Assembly (NCBI GenBank): GCA_003223325.1
Contig: QHYS01000075.1
Span: 1 to 45,159 of the forward strand
Source of the DNA: Acidobacteriota bacterium
GTDB lineage: Bacteria > Acidobacteriota > Terriglobia > Acidiferrales > UBA7541
Reading direction: 5' to 3'
DNA length: 45,159 nucleotides
Part shown: in pieces, positions 1-8,010 of the stretch
How the letters are laid out: every line of letters begins with the position of its first letter
How positions within the stretch are numbered: the first letter of the stretch is position 1
Made by a program: the position numbers and the translations under genes
Notes under the pieces: generated by a model
What the model was told of the DNA's origin: nothing
The model's input: the letters and a program-made list of their open reading frames with translations, nothing else
Databases searched by the model: none

Positions 1-70
1 GGGCCGCCCCGATTGCGCTGAGGCACTATGTTAAGATTTGCATTTGTGCGGCGCATTCTCGCCCACTAGT

Positions 71-145
71 GGCCCCGTGGTGCAACGGTTAGCACATCGG
101 CCCTTCAAGCCGGTAATACGGGTTCGATTCCCGTCGGGGCTACCA
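71..145 (+). tRNA. tRNA-Glu (anticodon UUC), atypical anticodon loop
   Basis: A full cloverleaf can be folded. The acceptor stem pairs 71-77 with 135-141 (its first pair is G-U), the D stem pairs GUGC with GCAC, the anticodon stem pairs 97-101 with 109-113, and the T stem pairs 118-122 with 130-134. The discriminator is A, followed by an encoded CCA at 143-145. The seven-base anticodon loop is CCUUCAA, which places UUC at 104-106. The variable loop has four bases (no base 47) and there is a U11-A24 pair; both are known glutamate identity features. Position 33, almost always U, is C here. Identity as tRNA-Glu is inferred from the anticodon and these features. Confidence 0.85.
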
Positions 146-152
146 ATCGCCT

Positions 153-518
153 TCAGAGATCGAGCTGAGAAAGAAGTGCATCGAGGTTTGATTCCTCCAC
201 CGTAAGGTCAAGCCCTTTGGCCTCGATCTCTTGCGCTTCGTCAAGTGCCTGAAAAAGCCGCAGTTTCGCAACGGCATACTCTTCGGTGCCGGAAAGTAAG
301 CGCCCTGCAGAACGTCCCCACTTATCCACTGCCGATTGCTTGACAAAGATTCGGAGCGGGAAGGCTTTCTGGCGGTCGCGGGAAACCATGTATACGTACT
401 CCGTCCCTGCGGAAAAACCGCGACGCGTCTTTTGCACTTCATAAAAATAGTATTGATAGACGTAGCCGCTGGCTGCCGAATAGGTCTTAACGCGCCGAAC
501 AGCCTCAGGGCGCCTCAT
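153..518 (-). CDS. small conserved hypothetical protein (121 aa)
   Basis: This is a 121-residue open frame with an ATG start, convergent with the tRNA-Glu gene. The N-terminal half is basic and rich in aromatic residues, with runs of Tyr and Val suggesting beta strands. The C-terminal half is helical and acidic. There is no signal peptide, membrane segment or catalytic motif that I recognise. The composition is protein-like and lacks the arginine/serine bias of shadow frames, which is why I call it a gene. Its ATG overlaps the stop of the last open frame of the upstream pseudogene as ATGA. Function unknown. Confidence 0.6.
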   Translation of the reverse strand: MRRPEAVRRVKTYSAASGYVYQYYFYEVQKTRRGFSAGTEYVYMVSRDRQKAFPLRIFVKQSAVDKWGRSAGRLLSGTEEYAVAKLRLFQALDEAQEIEAKGLDLTVEESNLDALLSQLDL

Positions 519-659
519 TGTGCGATTATTCCGGGCGGAAATAAAGATGTCAATTCTGTTCCAGGGTGAGTGAGCGAATCGCCCACACTTATGCGCGACT
601 CAATACGGATGAAGCGGGCTGACCTCGGACGCGAGCTGCTGCGGTGTTTCTGAGGGCTC

Positions 660-1061
660 CTGTGCAGCAATCCAGAGAAGAGGGAAAGAAAGGCTGCGGC
701 AATGAGAAACACGATCAGTCCAGCTTTTTGAGCGCTGACGCGTCTCGTACGGCCGGCTGAGCTCCGCCCTGCGGTTCAGGAGGATCTACCGTAATGCGAA
801 CTGCCGAGCCTTCGGAAACGTCGATGGCATTTGTATCGTGCTCCGTTTTGTAAGGAATTGTACCCCTGCCGCGCTGCGATTTAACTGAACCGCACTATCT
901 CTTAGAACTTCGATGCGCCCCCCTCCGGCGAGATCCATCTGGGCGCCGCCCGTTTGACCTACCGAGACAGACTCCCCGCTGAAAATCGTTGAACCCGGCG
1001 GCAGTGGGCATCGCCCATGGTCGCCGCTTGACTGGTTATGACCGTCCCGGCAACGAAAGAG
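660..1061 (-). pseudogene. FecR-like secreted/membrane protein remnant with at least three frameshifts
   Basis: No single frame is open, but successive pieces in different minus-strand frames read as one protein. Near 1060-1005 there is AGTVITSQAATMGDA. From about 1003 to 855 there is PGSTIFSGESVSVGQTGG followed by GGGRIEVLRDSAVQLNRS. From about 865 to 735 there is NAIDVSEGSAVRITVDPPEP. From about 730 to 660 there is a hydrophobic helix, AGLIVFLIAAAFLSLFSGLL. The order (a tag such as PGSTIFSGE, a beta-rich core, then a C-terminal membrane helix) resembles FecR-domain proteins of Acidobacteria. The N-terminus is missing: the remnant begins directly after the stop of the upstream epimerase gene. 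Family assignment is an inference from reading the sequence. Confidence 0.55.
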
Positions 1062-1063
1062 GG

Positions 1064-1993
1064 CTAACCCGCTCGCTTCAGTAGGGCTCGAAGCGCAGGC
1101 TCCAAATCTGGGCAGAGAAAACCATAGCCTAACCTTTGGAGTTTGGTGGGATAGACCCTTTGGCTTGCGAGGAGCAAGGAATCCGCCAGTTCACCTAAAG
1201 CCAGCCGCAAGGCGAACGAAGGCGTCGGGAAAATCGCGGGCCTGCGAAGCACCCGTCCCAGAGTCGCAGCAAACTTGGCATTTTGCACCGGATTGGGAGA
1301 GACGGAGTTTGCAGGACCGCTGAGAAGATTGGTCTCCAGCGCGAAGCGGATGATGCCGATGACCTCCTCCAAGGTAATCCAAGAGATCCATTGGCGGCCG
1401 GATCCAATTTTTCCCCCGACCCCGAGGCGAAACGGTAAGGCCATGCGCGGAAGGGCACCTCCCTGTTTAGCAAGAATGACGCCGAAACGCAAAATGACTA
1501 CGCGCGCACCTAAATCTGCCGCGCGGGCCGATTCTGTTTCCCAATCAGCCGCCAACTGCGCCAGAAAACCAGTTCCGGCGGGGCTGGATTCCGTCAGTTC
1601 TTCGTCACCACGATTTCCATAGAAGCCGATGGCTGACGCAGCGATGAATATTTGGGGAGGGCGGTGAAGTTGCCGCAGGGAGGCGACCAAGTGATGCGTC
1701 GCGGCCACTCGGCTTTCGCTCAGTTCACGTTTCCATGCTGCCGTCCAGCGATGCCCGGCAATTGACGCTCCGGCTAAGTGAATGATGGCATCGACCTCCT
1801 CCGCTCGGGTATTGAGGAGTCCGGATTGAGGATTCCAGAGTGCCCGAGGCAGCTCCTGGGAAGATGGGTTTTTGTGTTTGCGAAGTTTGGTTCCCGCGCG
1901 AAGCAATCGAGTCACCTCATGACCCTGACGACTCAGGCTATCCACAACGGCACATCCAACCAGGCCGGTTGACCCGGAGATCAATATTTTCAC
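1064..1993 (-). CDS. TIGR01777 family NAD(P)-dependent epimerase (YfcH/SDR39U1-like)
   Basis: This short-chain dehydrogenase/reductase-like protein of 309 residues has the nucleotide-binding GSTGLVG loop immediately after the start, followed by HLAGASIAGHRW and SAIGFYG, which are characteristic of the TIGR01777/YfcH group. The C-terminal part matches the DUF1731 region of that family. The frame is open further upstream, to 2089. I chose the GTG at 1993 because it starts right at the first Rossmann strand (VKILISG) and has GGAG seven bases upstream. The substrate of this family is unknown; a cytoplasmic NADP-dependent sugar-nucleotide or related epimerase is the usual guess. It ends just before a FecR-like pseudogene. 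Confidence 0.88.
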   Translation of the reverse strand: MKILISGSTGLVGCAVVDSLSRQGHEVTRLLRAGTKLRKHKNPSSQELPRALWNPQSGLLNTRAEEVDAIIHLAGASIAGHRWTAAWKRELSESRVAATHHLVASLRQLHRPPQIFIAASAIGFYGNRGDEELTESSPAGTGFLAQLAADWETESARAADLGARVVILRFGVILAKQGGALPRMALPFRLGVGGKIGSGRQWISWITLEEVIGIIRFALETNLLSGPANSVSPNPVQNAKFAATLGRVLRRPAIFPTPSFALRLALGELADSLLLASQRVYPTKLQRLGYGFLCPDLEPALRALLKRAG

Positions 1994-2199
1994 TGAGTGA
2001 CTCCGACTTCTCGAGTCCCGCTTAGGGACTCTCTGATCCATAGGCTTGGCAATCGAAAGAAAGGTATGGCCGAGGCGGCCTGCCGTCAAGTAATTACTGG
2101 TTGGTAGTTATAGTGATTCGAGGACTTTTCTACCGGACCTGGAGCGCGGCGGTTTGAAAATGAACCCCTGTCTCCTCCGGAAACGGATAGAATACGCTC

Positions 2200-2928
2200 A
2201 TGCGCGTGAGAGTGCTCTTCTTTGGGCAGCTTAAAGAAATCGTGGGCCGCAGCGAGGACTACGCGGAAATGGCCGACGGCGCACGCTTGGAAGATCTCTT
2301 CACAAGCTATGGCCAGCGCTATCCAAGGCTGGCCGGGTTTCGCCACTCCCTGGTTGCTTCCGTCAATCAGACCTTCGCTGACTGGGCGTCACCTCTGGCC
2401 ACGGGTGATGAGGTGGCGTTCCTGCCGCCGGTGAGTGGGGGTGCCGGAACCCCGGCGGTAGCGCGCGCAGAGGCCATCATCGAGCTTGTCCGGGAACGGA
2501 TTCAAACGGCGGAGCTCAGCGCCAAGTTGAAGGTTCCTGAGGACGGCGCGATTGTCATCTTTGAAGGAATCGTGCGCAACGAATCCAGTGGACGGAGTAC
2601 TTTGTACCTCGAATACGAAGCCTATGAGGCGATGGCGCTGAAGCAAATGCGCGTCATCGCCGCGGTAATGCGCAGTCGATTTGGCGCCGACGCTGTCGCC
2701 CTGGTTCACCGCTTGGGGCGCCTGGAGATCGGCGAGACAAGTGTTCTGATCGCTGTGACGTCGGCGCATCGCCGGGAGGCTTTTGAAGCATGTCGTTACG
2801 GCATTGATACGCTCAAGGGCACGGTCCCGATCTGGAAGAAAGAGTACTTTGAGGACGGCGCCGTTTGGGCCCCAGGGGAAGTTCCGCCGCTGCCATCCAA
2901 TTTGCCGAAAACGGAATCTATCAAGTGA
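2200..2928 (+). CDS. MoaD-MoaE fusion, molybdopterin synthase
   Basis: The 242-residue protein joins both subunits of molybdopterin synthase, which inserts two sulfurs into cyclic pyranopterin monophosphate to make molybdopterin. Residues 1-81 are the ubiquitin-like sulfur carrier MoaD, ending in PPVSGG (Gly80-Gly81). Residues from about 90 are MoaE, including FEGIVRNESSGR, the strand LYLEYEAYEAMA and the catalytic-lysine region GTVPIWKKE. In MoaD the Gly-Gly must be a free C-terminus to be thiocarboxylated, so processing after Gly81 is expected, as is known for the mycobacterial fusion MoaX. No other molybdenum cofactor genes lie nearby. Its stop overlaps the chosen GTG of the next gene as GTGA, suggesting translational coupling. 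Confidence 0.93.
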   Translation: MRVRVLFFGQLKEIVGRSEDYAEMADGARLEDLFTSYGQRYPRLAGFRHSLVASVNQTFADWASPLATGDEVAFLPPVSGGAGTPAVARAEAIIELVRERIQTAELSAKLKVPEDGAIVIFEGIVRNESSGRSTLYLEYEAYEAMALKQMRVIAAVMRSRFGADAVALVHRLGRLEIGETSVLIAVTSAHRREAFEACRYGIDTLKGTVPIWKKEYFEDGAVWAPGEVPPLPSNLPKTESIK

Positions 2929-3911
2929 GACGCCATCCTGGGCGTCAGCTCTTGTTGCCTATCTCTCGAACCAAGTACATAGGCCCGGCAGACATGGTTC
3001 TTTTGTGCCTGATGGCGGGGCCCTTTTTACCGTACATTACCCATTCTCACGCGCAAAACCGAGCTACCGAGCAGCGTTCTTCCATTCGCGTCGACGTGAG
3101 TCTGGTCAGCGTGATTACGAGCGTGCTGGACCAGAATAATCGACCGGTGCCAGATCTGCAGGGAGACCAATTTGAGATCTACGAAGAGGGCAAGTCGCAA
3201 AGGATAGAGGTCTTCGAGCCGGATACCCAGCAGCCTCTAGATCTAGCCCTGATGATCGATTCCAGCTTGAGCGAAATCAAGGAGCTACCGTTCGAGACAG
3301 AGGCTGCGGCGCATTTTATCGGGCAGGTTGTCCGACCCGAAGATCGCGTCGGAATCTTTGAATTTGCCGACACGGTGACACAGTTGGCCGGCTTTTCGGG
3401 TAACGTGGCGCAGTTGCAAGCAGCCGTGCGACGCGTGATCCCAGGCGATGGCACCGCACTTTACGACGCTGTATACCTTGGTTCCGATGCTTTGGCTAAA
3501 GCGCCGCCTGATCGCCGCAAAGTCTTGATTCTGATCACGGACGCCGGTGAAACCACCAGCCGCGCCGATTTTGAAACCGCCCGCCGCGCCGCATTGCGCG
3601 CCGAGGCGCTGCTTTACACGATTGTCATTCGTCCTGTGAAGAGCGAGAACGGCCGAAACACTGCCGGCGAACACGCCCTAGAGACTATTACCGATAGCAC
3701 CGGCGGAGCCATGTTCTACCCCGACGAGGTTTCGCAACTTGACGCCATATTCGATCGCATTAACCGGGAGCTTCGGACGCAATACCGGCTGGGATACTAC
3801 CCGCAGCCGAGGCCGCCGCAGGGGACTTATCGTTCGATTGAGGTCCGAGTCAAAGGGAACTATAAGGTGCGCTATCGGAAGTCCTACTATAGTGGCGGGC
3901 TTGCGAACTGA
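2925..3911 (+). CDS. secreted VWFA-related protein (acidobacterial VWFA family)
   Basis: The protein belongs to the VWFA-related domain family that is expanded in Acidobacteria. After an N-terminal hydrophobic export segment (MVLLCLMAGPFLPYITHSHA) comes a beta-rich part with VSVITSVLDQNNRPVPDL and FEIYEEGKSQRI. The von Willebrand A domain follows, with the metal-ion-dependent adhesion site DSSLS, then SGNVAQLQAAV, GDGTALYDAV and LILITDAGE. It ends with YRLGYYP and a KVRYRKSYY strand. The start is uncertain: GTG 2925 overlaps the moaDE stop, while ATG 2994 starts directly at the signal peptide. It probably acts in the periplasm or on the surface in protein-protein contacts; the exact role is unknown. 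Confidence 0.85.
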   Translation: MRRHPGRQLLLPISRTKYIGPADMVLLCLMAGPFLPYITHSHAQNRATEQRSSIRVDVSLVSVITSVLDQNNRPVPDLQGDQFEIYEEGKSQRIEVFEPDTQQPLDLALMIDSSLSEIKELPFETEAAAHFIGQVVRPEDRVGIFEFADTVTQLAGFSGNVAQLQAAVRRVIPGDGTALYDAVYLGSDALAKAPPDRRKVLILITDAGETTSRADFETARRAALRAEALLYTIVIRPVKSENGRNTAGEHALETITDSTGGAMFYPDEVSQLDAIFDRINRELRTQYRLGYYPQPRPPQGTYRSIEVRVKGNYKVRYRKSYYSGGLAN

Positions 3912-3931
3912 GGCCCGCAATCTCATTGCGA

Positions 3932-4765
3932 ATGGGCAATCAAGTCCTGGAAGTAGCTGTGGAGACGGCGACGGAAGCCGGCAACATCTTGCTTTGCGAG
4001 TTCGATCGCCCGGCAAAAATCAGCTACAAGGGGGAGGCGGATCTGGTTACGCAGGCCGATCGCCGCTCCGAGGAGGCGATTGTCGGCCGGCTGCGAACCT
4101 ACTTCCCCAAGCACGCTATCGTGGCGGAAGAGGGCAGCGGACAGAAGGGCGATGGGCGCCATCGCTGGATAGTTGATCCTCTTGATGGCACGACCAATTT
4201 TGCCCATGGCTACCCGTGCTTTGCAGTTTCGATTGGATTTGAGGAGGCTGGGGAGCTGCAGGTGGGAGTGATTTATCAGCCGATCACAAAAGAACTCTTC
4301 ACTGCCTCGAGAGGTGAAGGTGCCTATCTGAACGAGAAACGGATCCGAGTTTCCAGCATCGATCATCTCTCAACGAGTTTGTTGGCTACTGGATTCCCCA
4401 GCACCAAACGCGAGCGGAACCCGAACATTCACTACTATTGGAATTTTACATTACGCTCGCATGGAGTGCGCCGCGACGGTTCGGCGGCACTGGACCTAGC
4501 TTCCGTTGCCTGCGGCCGCTTTGATGGATTTTGGGAGTTCGGTTTGCACCCTTGGGACACGGCGGCCGGAGTCCTCCTGGTCCGCGAGGCGGGAGGGCTG
4601 GTGACCAACTTCTCGGGTGAGCCTTACCGCCCCGGCGATTATGAAACGCTGGCTTCGAATGGGCGTATCCACTCGGAGCTGCGTCAGGCAGGAGCAGAGG
4701 TACGGCAGCGAATTGTCGATGGCCTAGAGCTGCCCCCCAAACCGTCTGCTCCAGGCGCAGAATAA
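3932..4765 (+). CDS. suhB: inositol-1-monophosphatase family protein (SuhB-like)
   Basis: The 277-residue protein has the full Mg-dependent phosphatase signature of the inositol monophosphatase family: EEG after the first lobe, the metal-binding WIVDPLDGTTNFAHG motif, and the second signature HPWDTAAGVLLVREAGG. It would hydrolyse inositol phosphates or related sugar phosphates in the cytoplasm; SuhB homologues also act in rRNA antitermination. ATG 3932 is preferred over an in-frame TTG two codons upstream. It starts 20 bases after the VWFA gene, in the same direction, and may be co-transcribed. Length is normal for the family. Confidence 0.92.
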   Translation: MGNQVLEVAVETATEAGNILLCEFDRPAKISYKGEADLVTQADRRSEEAIVGRLRTYFPKHAIVAEEGSGQKGDGRHRWIVDPLDGTTNFAHGYPCFAVSIGFEEAGELQVGVIYQPITKELFTASRGEGAYLNEKRIRVSSIDHLSTSLLATGFPSTKRERNPNIHYYWNFTLRSHGVRRDGSAALDLASVACGRFDGFWEFGLHPWDTAAGVLLVREAGGLVTNFSGEPYRPGDYETLASNGRIHSELRQAGAEVRQRIVDGLELPPKPSAPGAE

Positions 4766-4904
4766 CTCTTGCGCCTCCGGATTGTTTCAGTTTGATTGAC
4801 GGGCTTTGTTCCAGAGTGTTACTCTCGCCACGTCTTAGCGCGTAAGCGGCCTCGAATGGCATCAACGGTTTGCAAACCGGTCCCGGAGTGCCATTATTGA
4901 AAAA

Positions 4905-5870
4905 ATGAGAAGCTTGCTTATGTCCCCGCCTCTCGGTCGTTGGGCAGCACTGCGTAACCGCTACCTCGCCCGTCCACGAACTAACTATCGCCTTATCCAT
5001 AGCGAATCGGTACGCGACTGTGATGCGGTACATCGGTTCCGCGGTGGTTTAGGGATTACTGCGCAGCGAATCTGGCTCAGTGACCTGTCGGAAGGGTTTC
5101 GCGGTTTCCGCATACTTCAGCTAAGCGATATTCACCACAGTTTGTTTGTGCCGCTCGACCAAGTCGCCGCGGTGGTGGAGGTCTCGAACAGACTGAAACC
5201 CGACCTGGTTGCGCTGACCGGTGATTTCGTCAGCTATTCCCGATCCTCGATCGAGCCGGTCGCGGAAATACTCGGCGGCCTTAGAGCGCGCGCAGGCGTC
5301 GTGGCCGTGCTCGGGAACCATGACTTCCGCGTAGGCGCGGACGCATTGGAGAGAGCTCTGCGGCGGCGGCGCATTCAAGTTCTACGGAATCGGCACCGGC
5401 TACTACAGCGGCGCGGGGCCAGGCTGTATCTGGCCGGCGTGGACGACTATGGCTACGGTGCGGATCTGGGAGAGGCCATGCGTGGCATCCCCGAGGACTC
5501 ACCCACCATTCTCCTCGCGCATAATCCCCGACTGGTCACGGCGGCAGCATGCCGCGGTATTGGTTTGGTACTGGCGGGACACACGCATGGTGGCCAAGTG
5601 AACTTGCCGTTGCTCGGCACGGTGTACGGACGGTCTCCCGAGAAAATGCGCTTCAAAATGGGCTGGGACCGGCTGGGTTGTACGCAAATTTACGTCAGCC
5701 GTGGAATTGGGACGATCGTCTTGCCGTTACGATGGCGCTGCCCCGCGGAGGTGCCTTTACTCGAGCTGCAGCCGCATCAGCGCGGCGAGAGTTCCTCATC
5801 CCTTTATTTTGTACAACGTAGTTACGGCATCCCGTGGACAACCTCGACTCTGGGGATCGCTGCTGATTGA
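4905..5870 (+). CDS. calcineurin-like metallophosphoesterase (YkuE/YaeI type)
   Basis: All metal-ligand motifs of calcineurin-like phosphoesterases are present: SDIHHS (Asp75, His77), LTGDFV, GNHDFR, LLAHNPR and GHTHGGQ. The last is typical of the YkuE/YaeI subgroup, which includes UDP-diacylglucosamine-type and membrane-lipid phosphoesterases. The phrase ITAQRIWLSDLSEGFRGFRI just before the first motif also matches that subgroup. The first 45 residues are arginine-rich and look unlike the family, so the true start may be further in. No clear membrane anchor is seen. Substrate unknown. A 139-base gap separates it from suhB. Confidence 0.87.
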   Translation: MRSLLMSPPLGRWAALRNRYLARPRTNYRLIHSESVRDCDAVHRFRGGLGITAQRIWLSDLSEGFRGFRILQLSDIHHSLFVPLDQVAAVVEVSNRLKPDLVALTGDFVSYSRSSIEPVAEILGGLRARAGVVAVLGNHDFRVGADALERALRRRRIQVLRNRHRLLQRRGARLYLAGVDDYGYGADLGEAMRGIPEDSPTILLAHNPRLVTAAACRGIGLVLAGHTHGGQVNLPLLGTVYGRSPEKMRFKMGWDRLGCTQIYVSRGIGTIVLPLRWRCPAEVPLLELQPHQRGESSSSLYFVQRSYGIPWTTSTLGIAAD

Positions 5871-5899
5871 CCTTCGGCCCTGTCCTTTATTAGGGCCTG

Positions 5900-5935
5900 C
5901 GGCCCGCGAAACCTAATGAAAGTCGCAGCGGGCCG
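5900..5935. terminator. GC-rich hairpin between convergent genes
   Basis: An eight-base-pair inverted repeat, CGGCCCGC (5900-5907) and GCGGGCCG (5928-5935), has a 20-base loop. It lies between the metallophosphoesterase and the convergent HEAT-like gene. There is no T tract on either side, so a factor-independent terminator is only a possibility. Confidence 0.3.
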
Positions 5936-6019
5936 GTAACAGGCTCTCGCGCTAACCCCTTTGTATTCAGCACGACGTCGGTTTTGAGTGCGGGAACTTT
6001 CGAGACACTCTTAGGCCTC

Positions 6020-6925
6020 TCATCCGGAACGATTCGGGCTCCGCTGAACCTGTAGGCGCATAGCCGCAGTGCGCAAGGTATCGGAGATGTTTCGGTTGGA
6101 GGCAAGTTTTTTTAGATCCGGCGCGGTTATATTCGGCAGCATATGGAGAGTGACATCCAATGGCGTCTTGGGATTGTTCATCAGATTTATGACCACGGTA
6201 TAGTTCCGGCGGAAATTCCTGCTCTTGGCAATGATGCGCAATACTTCATCTGTCAGGCTGGCCATTGACGAAAACGTCTCCACCTCACGATCCGTAAGTC
6301 TCGAAGATTGCAGCACGGCCCGCTGCACAACTTTGCACGGATCGCGAATCAGGACCATTCGCTCTTCTCGATTTCCCTTAAGCGCGAGCTGCACTCGCTC
6401 GACCACGCGCATGCCCGCGAGACGTTGCAGGAGCGTGGCACGCTGTTCGCTTGGGGCATCGATGTCAGCTACGGCCTGGGCGAATGTCGACTCACTTTCG
6501 GGCTTATCTGCCAGCAATTCCTCCAGCTGCTGACGCTGTTCCGCCGTAATCGAAGGAGATCCCACCAGAGCGGCGACGAGCGCGCGATTGGAGCTAAGCC
6601 GATCCAAATCCTGCATCAGTTCCTGAGCCGTGGAAGTGGGCAAAGCCCGCGCCGCGGAGGTCAGAAATTGAACCGGACAGCGCGGGCTTTTGATCAGAGC
6701 CGTGGCGATCGCAGGGTTATCAACGAGATTCCGTCCGCAATGACGAAATAGCTGCATTGCGGGGGCATCGCCAGCAAGCGCGGCCGCGAATGCGTCTGTG
6801 GGTTGGCCGAGCAGGGCGTTTTCAGCGCGTTCCCGGACTGCGTTATCGGCATCTTCCGAGAGCACAGTTAGCAATTCAGCACGTTCGGCCGGCGCCAGTC
6901 CGGCAGAACCCGAGCAGACGGCCAT
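6020..6925 (-). CDS. HEAT-like helical repeat protein of unknown function
   Basis: The protein of at least 301 residues is almost entirely alpha-helical, with repeated units that include proline or asparagine before conserved leucines (LVDNPAIATALI, LSSNRALVAAL, LMNNPKTPLDVTLHMLPN). This is the pattern of HEAT-like or DUF2336-like scaffolds. No catalytic motif is visible. The reading frame continues upstream with protein-like sequence (SSEIYEEVLSGRTTRERK) to an ATT at 6982 that would overlap the stop of the upstream gene, so the true N-terminus may be about 19 residues longer. It is probably co-transcribed with the RodZ-like gene upstream. Confidence 0.72.
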   Translation of the reverse strand: MAVCSGSAGLAPAERAELLTVLSEDADNAVRERAENALLGQPTDAFAAALAGDAPAMQLFRHCGRNLVDNPAIATALIKSPRCPVQFLTSAARALPTSTAQELMQDLDRLSSNRALVAALVGSPSITAEQRQQLEELLADKPESESTFAQAVADIDAPSEQRATLLQRLAGMRVVERVQLALKGNREERMVLIRDPCKVVQRAVLQSSRLTDREVETFSSMASLTDEVLRIIAKSRNFRRNYTVVINLMNNPKTPLDVTLHMLPNITAPDLKKLASNRNISDTLRTAAMRLQVQRSPNRSG

Positions 6926-6977
6926 CTTACGCTCACGTGTGGTGCGGCCGGAGAGTACTTCCTCGTATATCTCAGAG

Positions 6978-7820
6978 CTAATCGGCCCCTCCGCCCGTTG
7001 GTTTCAAATCGCTGCGAGTCAGAGTGACATTGCCGGGCTGTCCTGGCGGACCCAAAGGAGCAAGCGTTTGGCCATTCAGCTCCAATAGCAGAGCTCCCGC
7101 ATCTTTTGCGGAGATATCGATGGCTTCTTGCGCCGTGAACGTGCGACTCTGGCCAGCGATCATGCTACCCTCGAAGACTTTACTGCCGTCAGCAGATACG
7201 CTCACGGAGGTTTCCTTACCTGCTTCAACTTTGAGTTCGAGTCCTGGGAACCCAGTTCCAGACGGGCTGGGCGAGGCGGCCAGTGGGGCCGAAGTCGTGC
7301 TCGCCGCGTTCTCGGCGGAAGGGTTCGGTCTGGCTCCTTCCGGACGGGCGGCTACCGGAACGGCTGACGGAGCGCTATTGCGTTCCTTTGTGGCTTGGCC
7401 AATCGTTTTGTAACGCCCTGTCCAGCCTAGCCAGCCCGTTCCGAGCAAAATGATCACATAGAGTGTCCCAAGCCACATCGAACGGCCCGCTGTTGGCCTT
7501 GGGGGTGCCTGTGGCACCGGCGGCTTGGCCTCGATTTGAGCAGTCTGTTCGCTAAGGGCCAGATCATATTCCGCTAACAGATCGTCCTCATCGAGTCCAA
7601 GAAACCGAGCCACAGCGCGGATAAAACCTCGGTTGAAGATGCCTCCCGGGAGGATCCCCCACTGCTCGTTTTCGAGCGCCTCCAGAAAACGAGTGCCGAT
7701 GCGGGTCGCCGTGCAGATTTCATCGCGCGAGACGCCGCGCAATTCGCGCTCTCGCTTGAGACGTTCACCAAAACCAGATTTACTCATGCCAGGCGTCGCT
7801 CGCTCAGATTTCCCGGCCAT
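6978..7820 (-). CDS. RodZ-like HTH membrane protein with C-terminal DUF4115 domain
   Basis: Residues about 16-80 form an HTH_25/Cro-type helix-turn-helix (FGERLKRERELRGVSRDEI, then GIFNRGFIRAVARFLGLDED). A proline-rich linker follows, then one membrane helix (LGTLYVIILLGTGWLGW) near residue 120, an Ala/Ser/Pro-rich periplasmic linker, and a beta-rich DUF4115 domain ending in GQPGNVTLTRSDL. This is the architecture of RodZ, which links MreB to the cell wall, and of related membrane regulators. No mreB is in the window, so the exact role is open. The start may be ATG 7820 or the internal Met12 at 7787. It is divergent from the diguanylate cyclase gene. Confidence 0.82.
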   Translation of the reverse strand: MAGKSERATPGMSKSGFGERLKRERELRGVSRDEICTATRIGTRFLEALENEQWGILPGGIFNRGFIRAVARFLGLDEDDLLAEYDLALSEQTAQIEAKPPVPQAPPRPTAGRSMWLGTLYVIILLGTGWLGWTGRYKTIGQATKERNSAPSAVPVAARPEGARPNPSAENAASTTSAPLAASPSPSGTGFPGLELKVEAGKETSVSVSADGSKVFEGSMIAGQSRTFTAQEAIDISAKDAGALLLELNGQTLAPLGPPGQPGNVTLTRSDLKPTGGGAD

Positions 7821-7928
7821 ACTAGGCGGGGCAGACCAAACCTGTCAAACCTGCTGTAAGACCTCTCTTCGTAACAGAAACCAGAGGTCAGAGGAGAAAC
7901 CAATCGGAAACATTGGATAGAATGGGCA

Positions 7929-7958
7929 TTGCATGGCGTTTCCGCCGATGCCTATAAT
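7929..7958 (+). promoter_or_regulatory. probable sigma-70 promoter for the diguanylate cyclase gene
   Basis: TTGCAT (7929-7934) and TATAAT (7953-7958) are separated by 18 bases. The start codon lies 52 bases downstream of the -10 box. It sits in the intergenic region between the divergent RodZ-like and GAF-GGDEF genes. Confidence 0.6.
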
Positions 7959-8010
7959 TTACGGTCTGCTCCGCTGAAGTAGAGTTTCGTGCAAGGTTTC
8001 ATAGGCGAAA

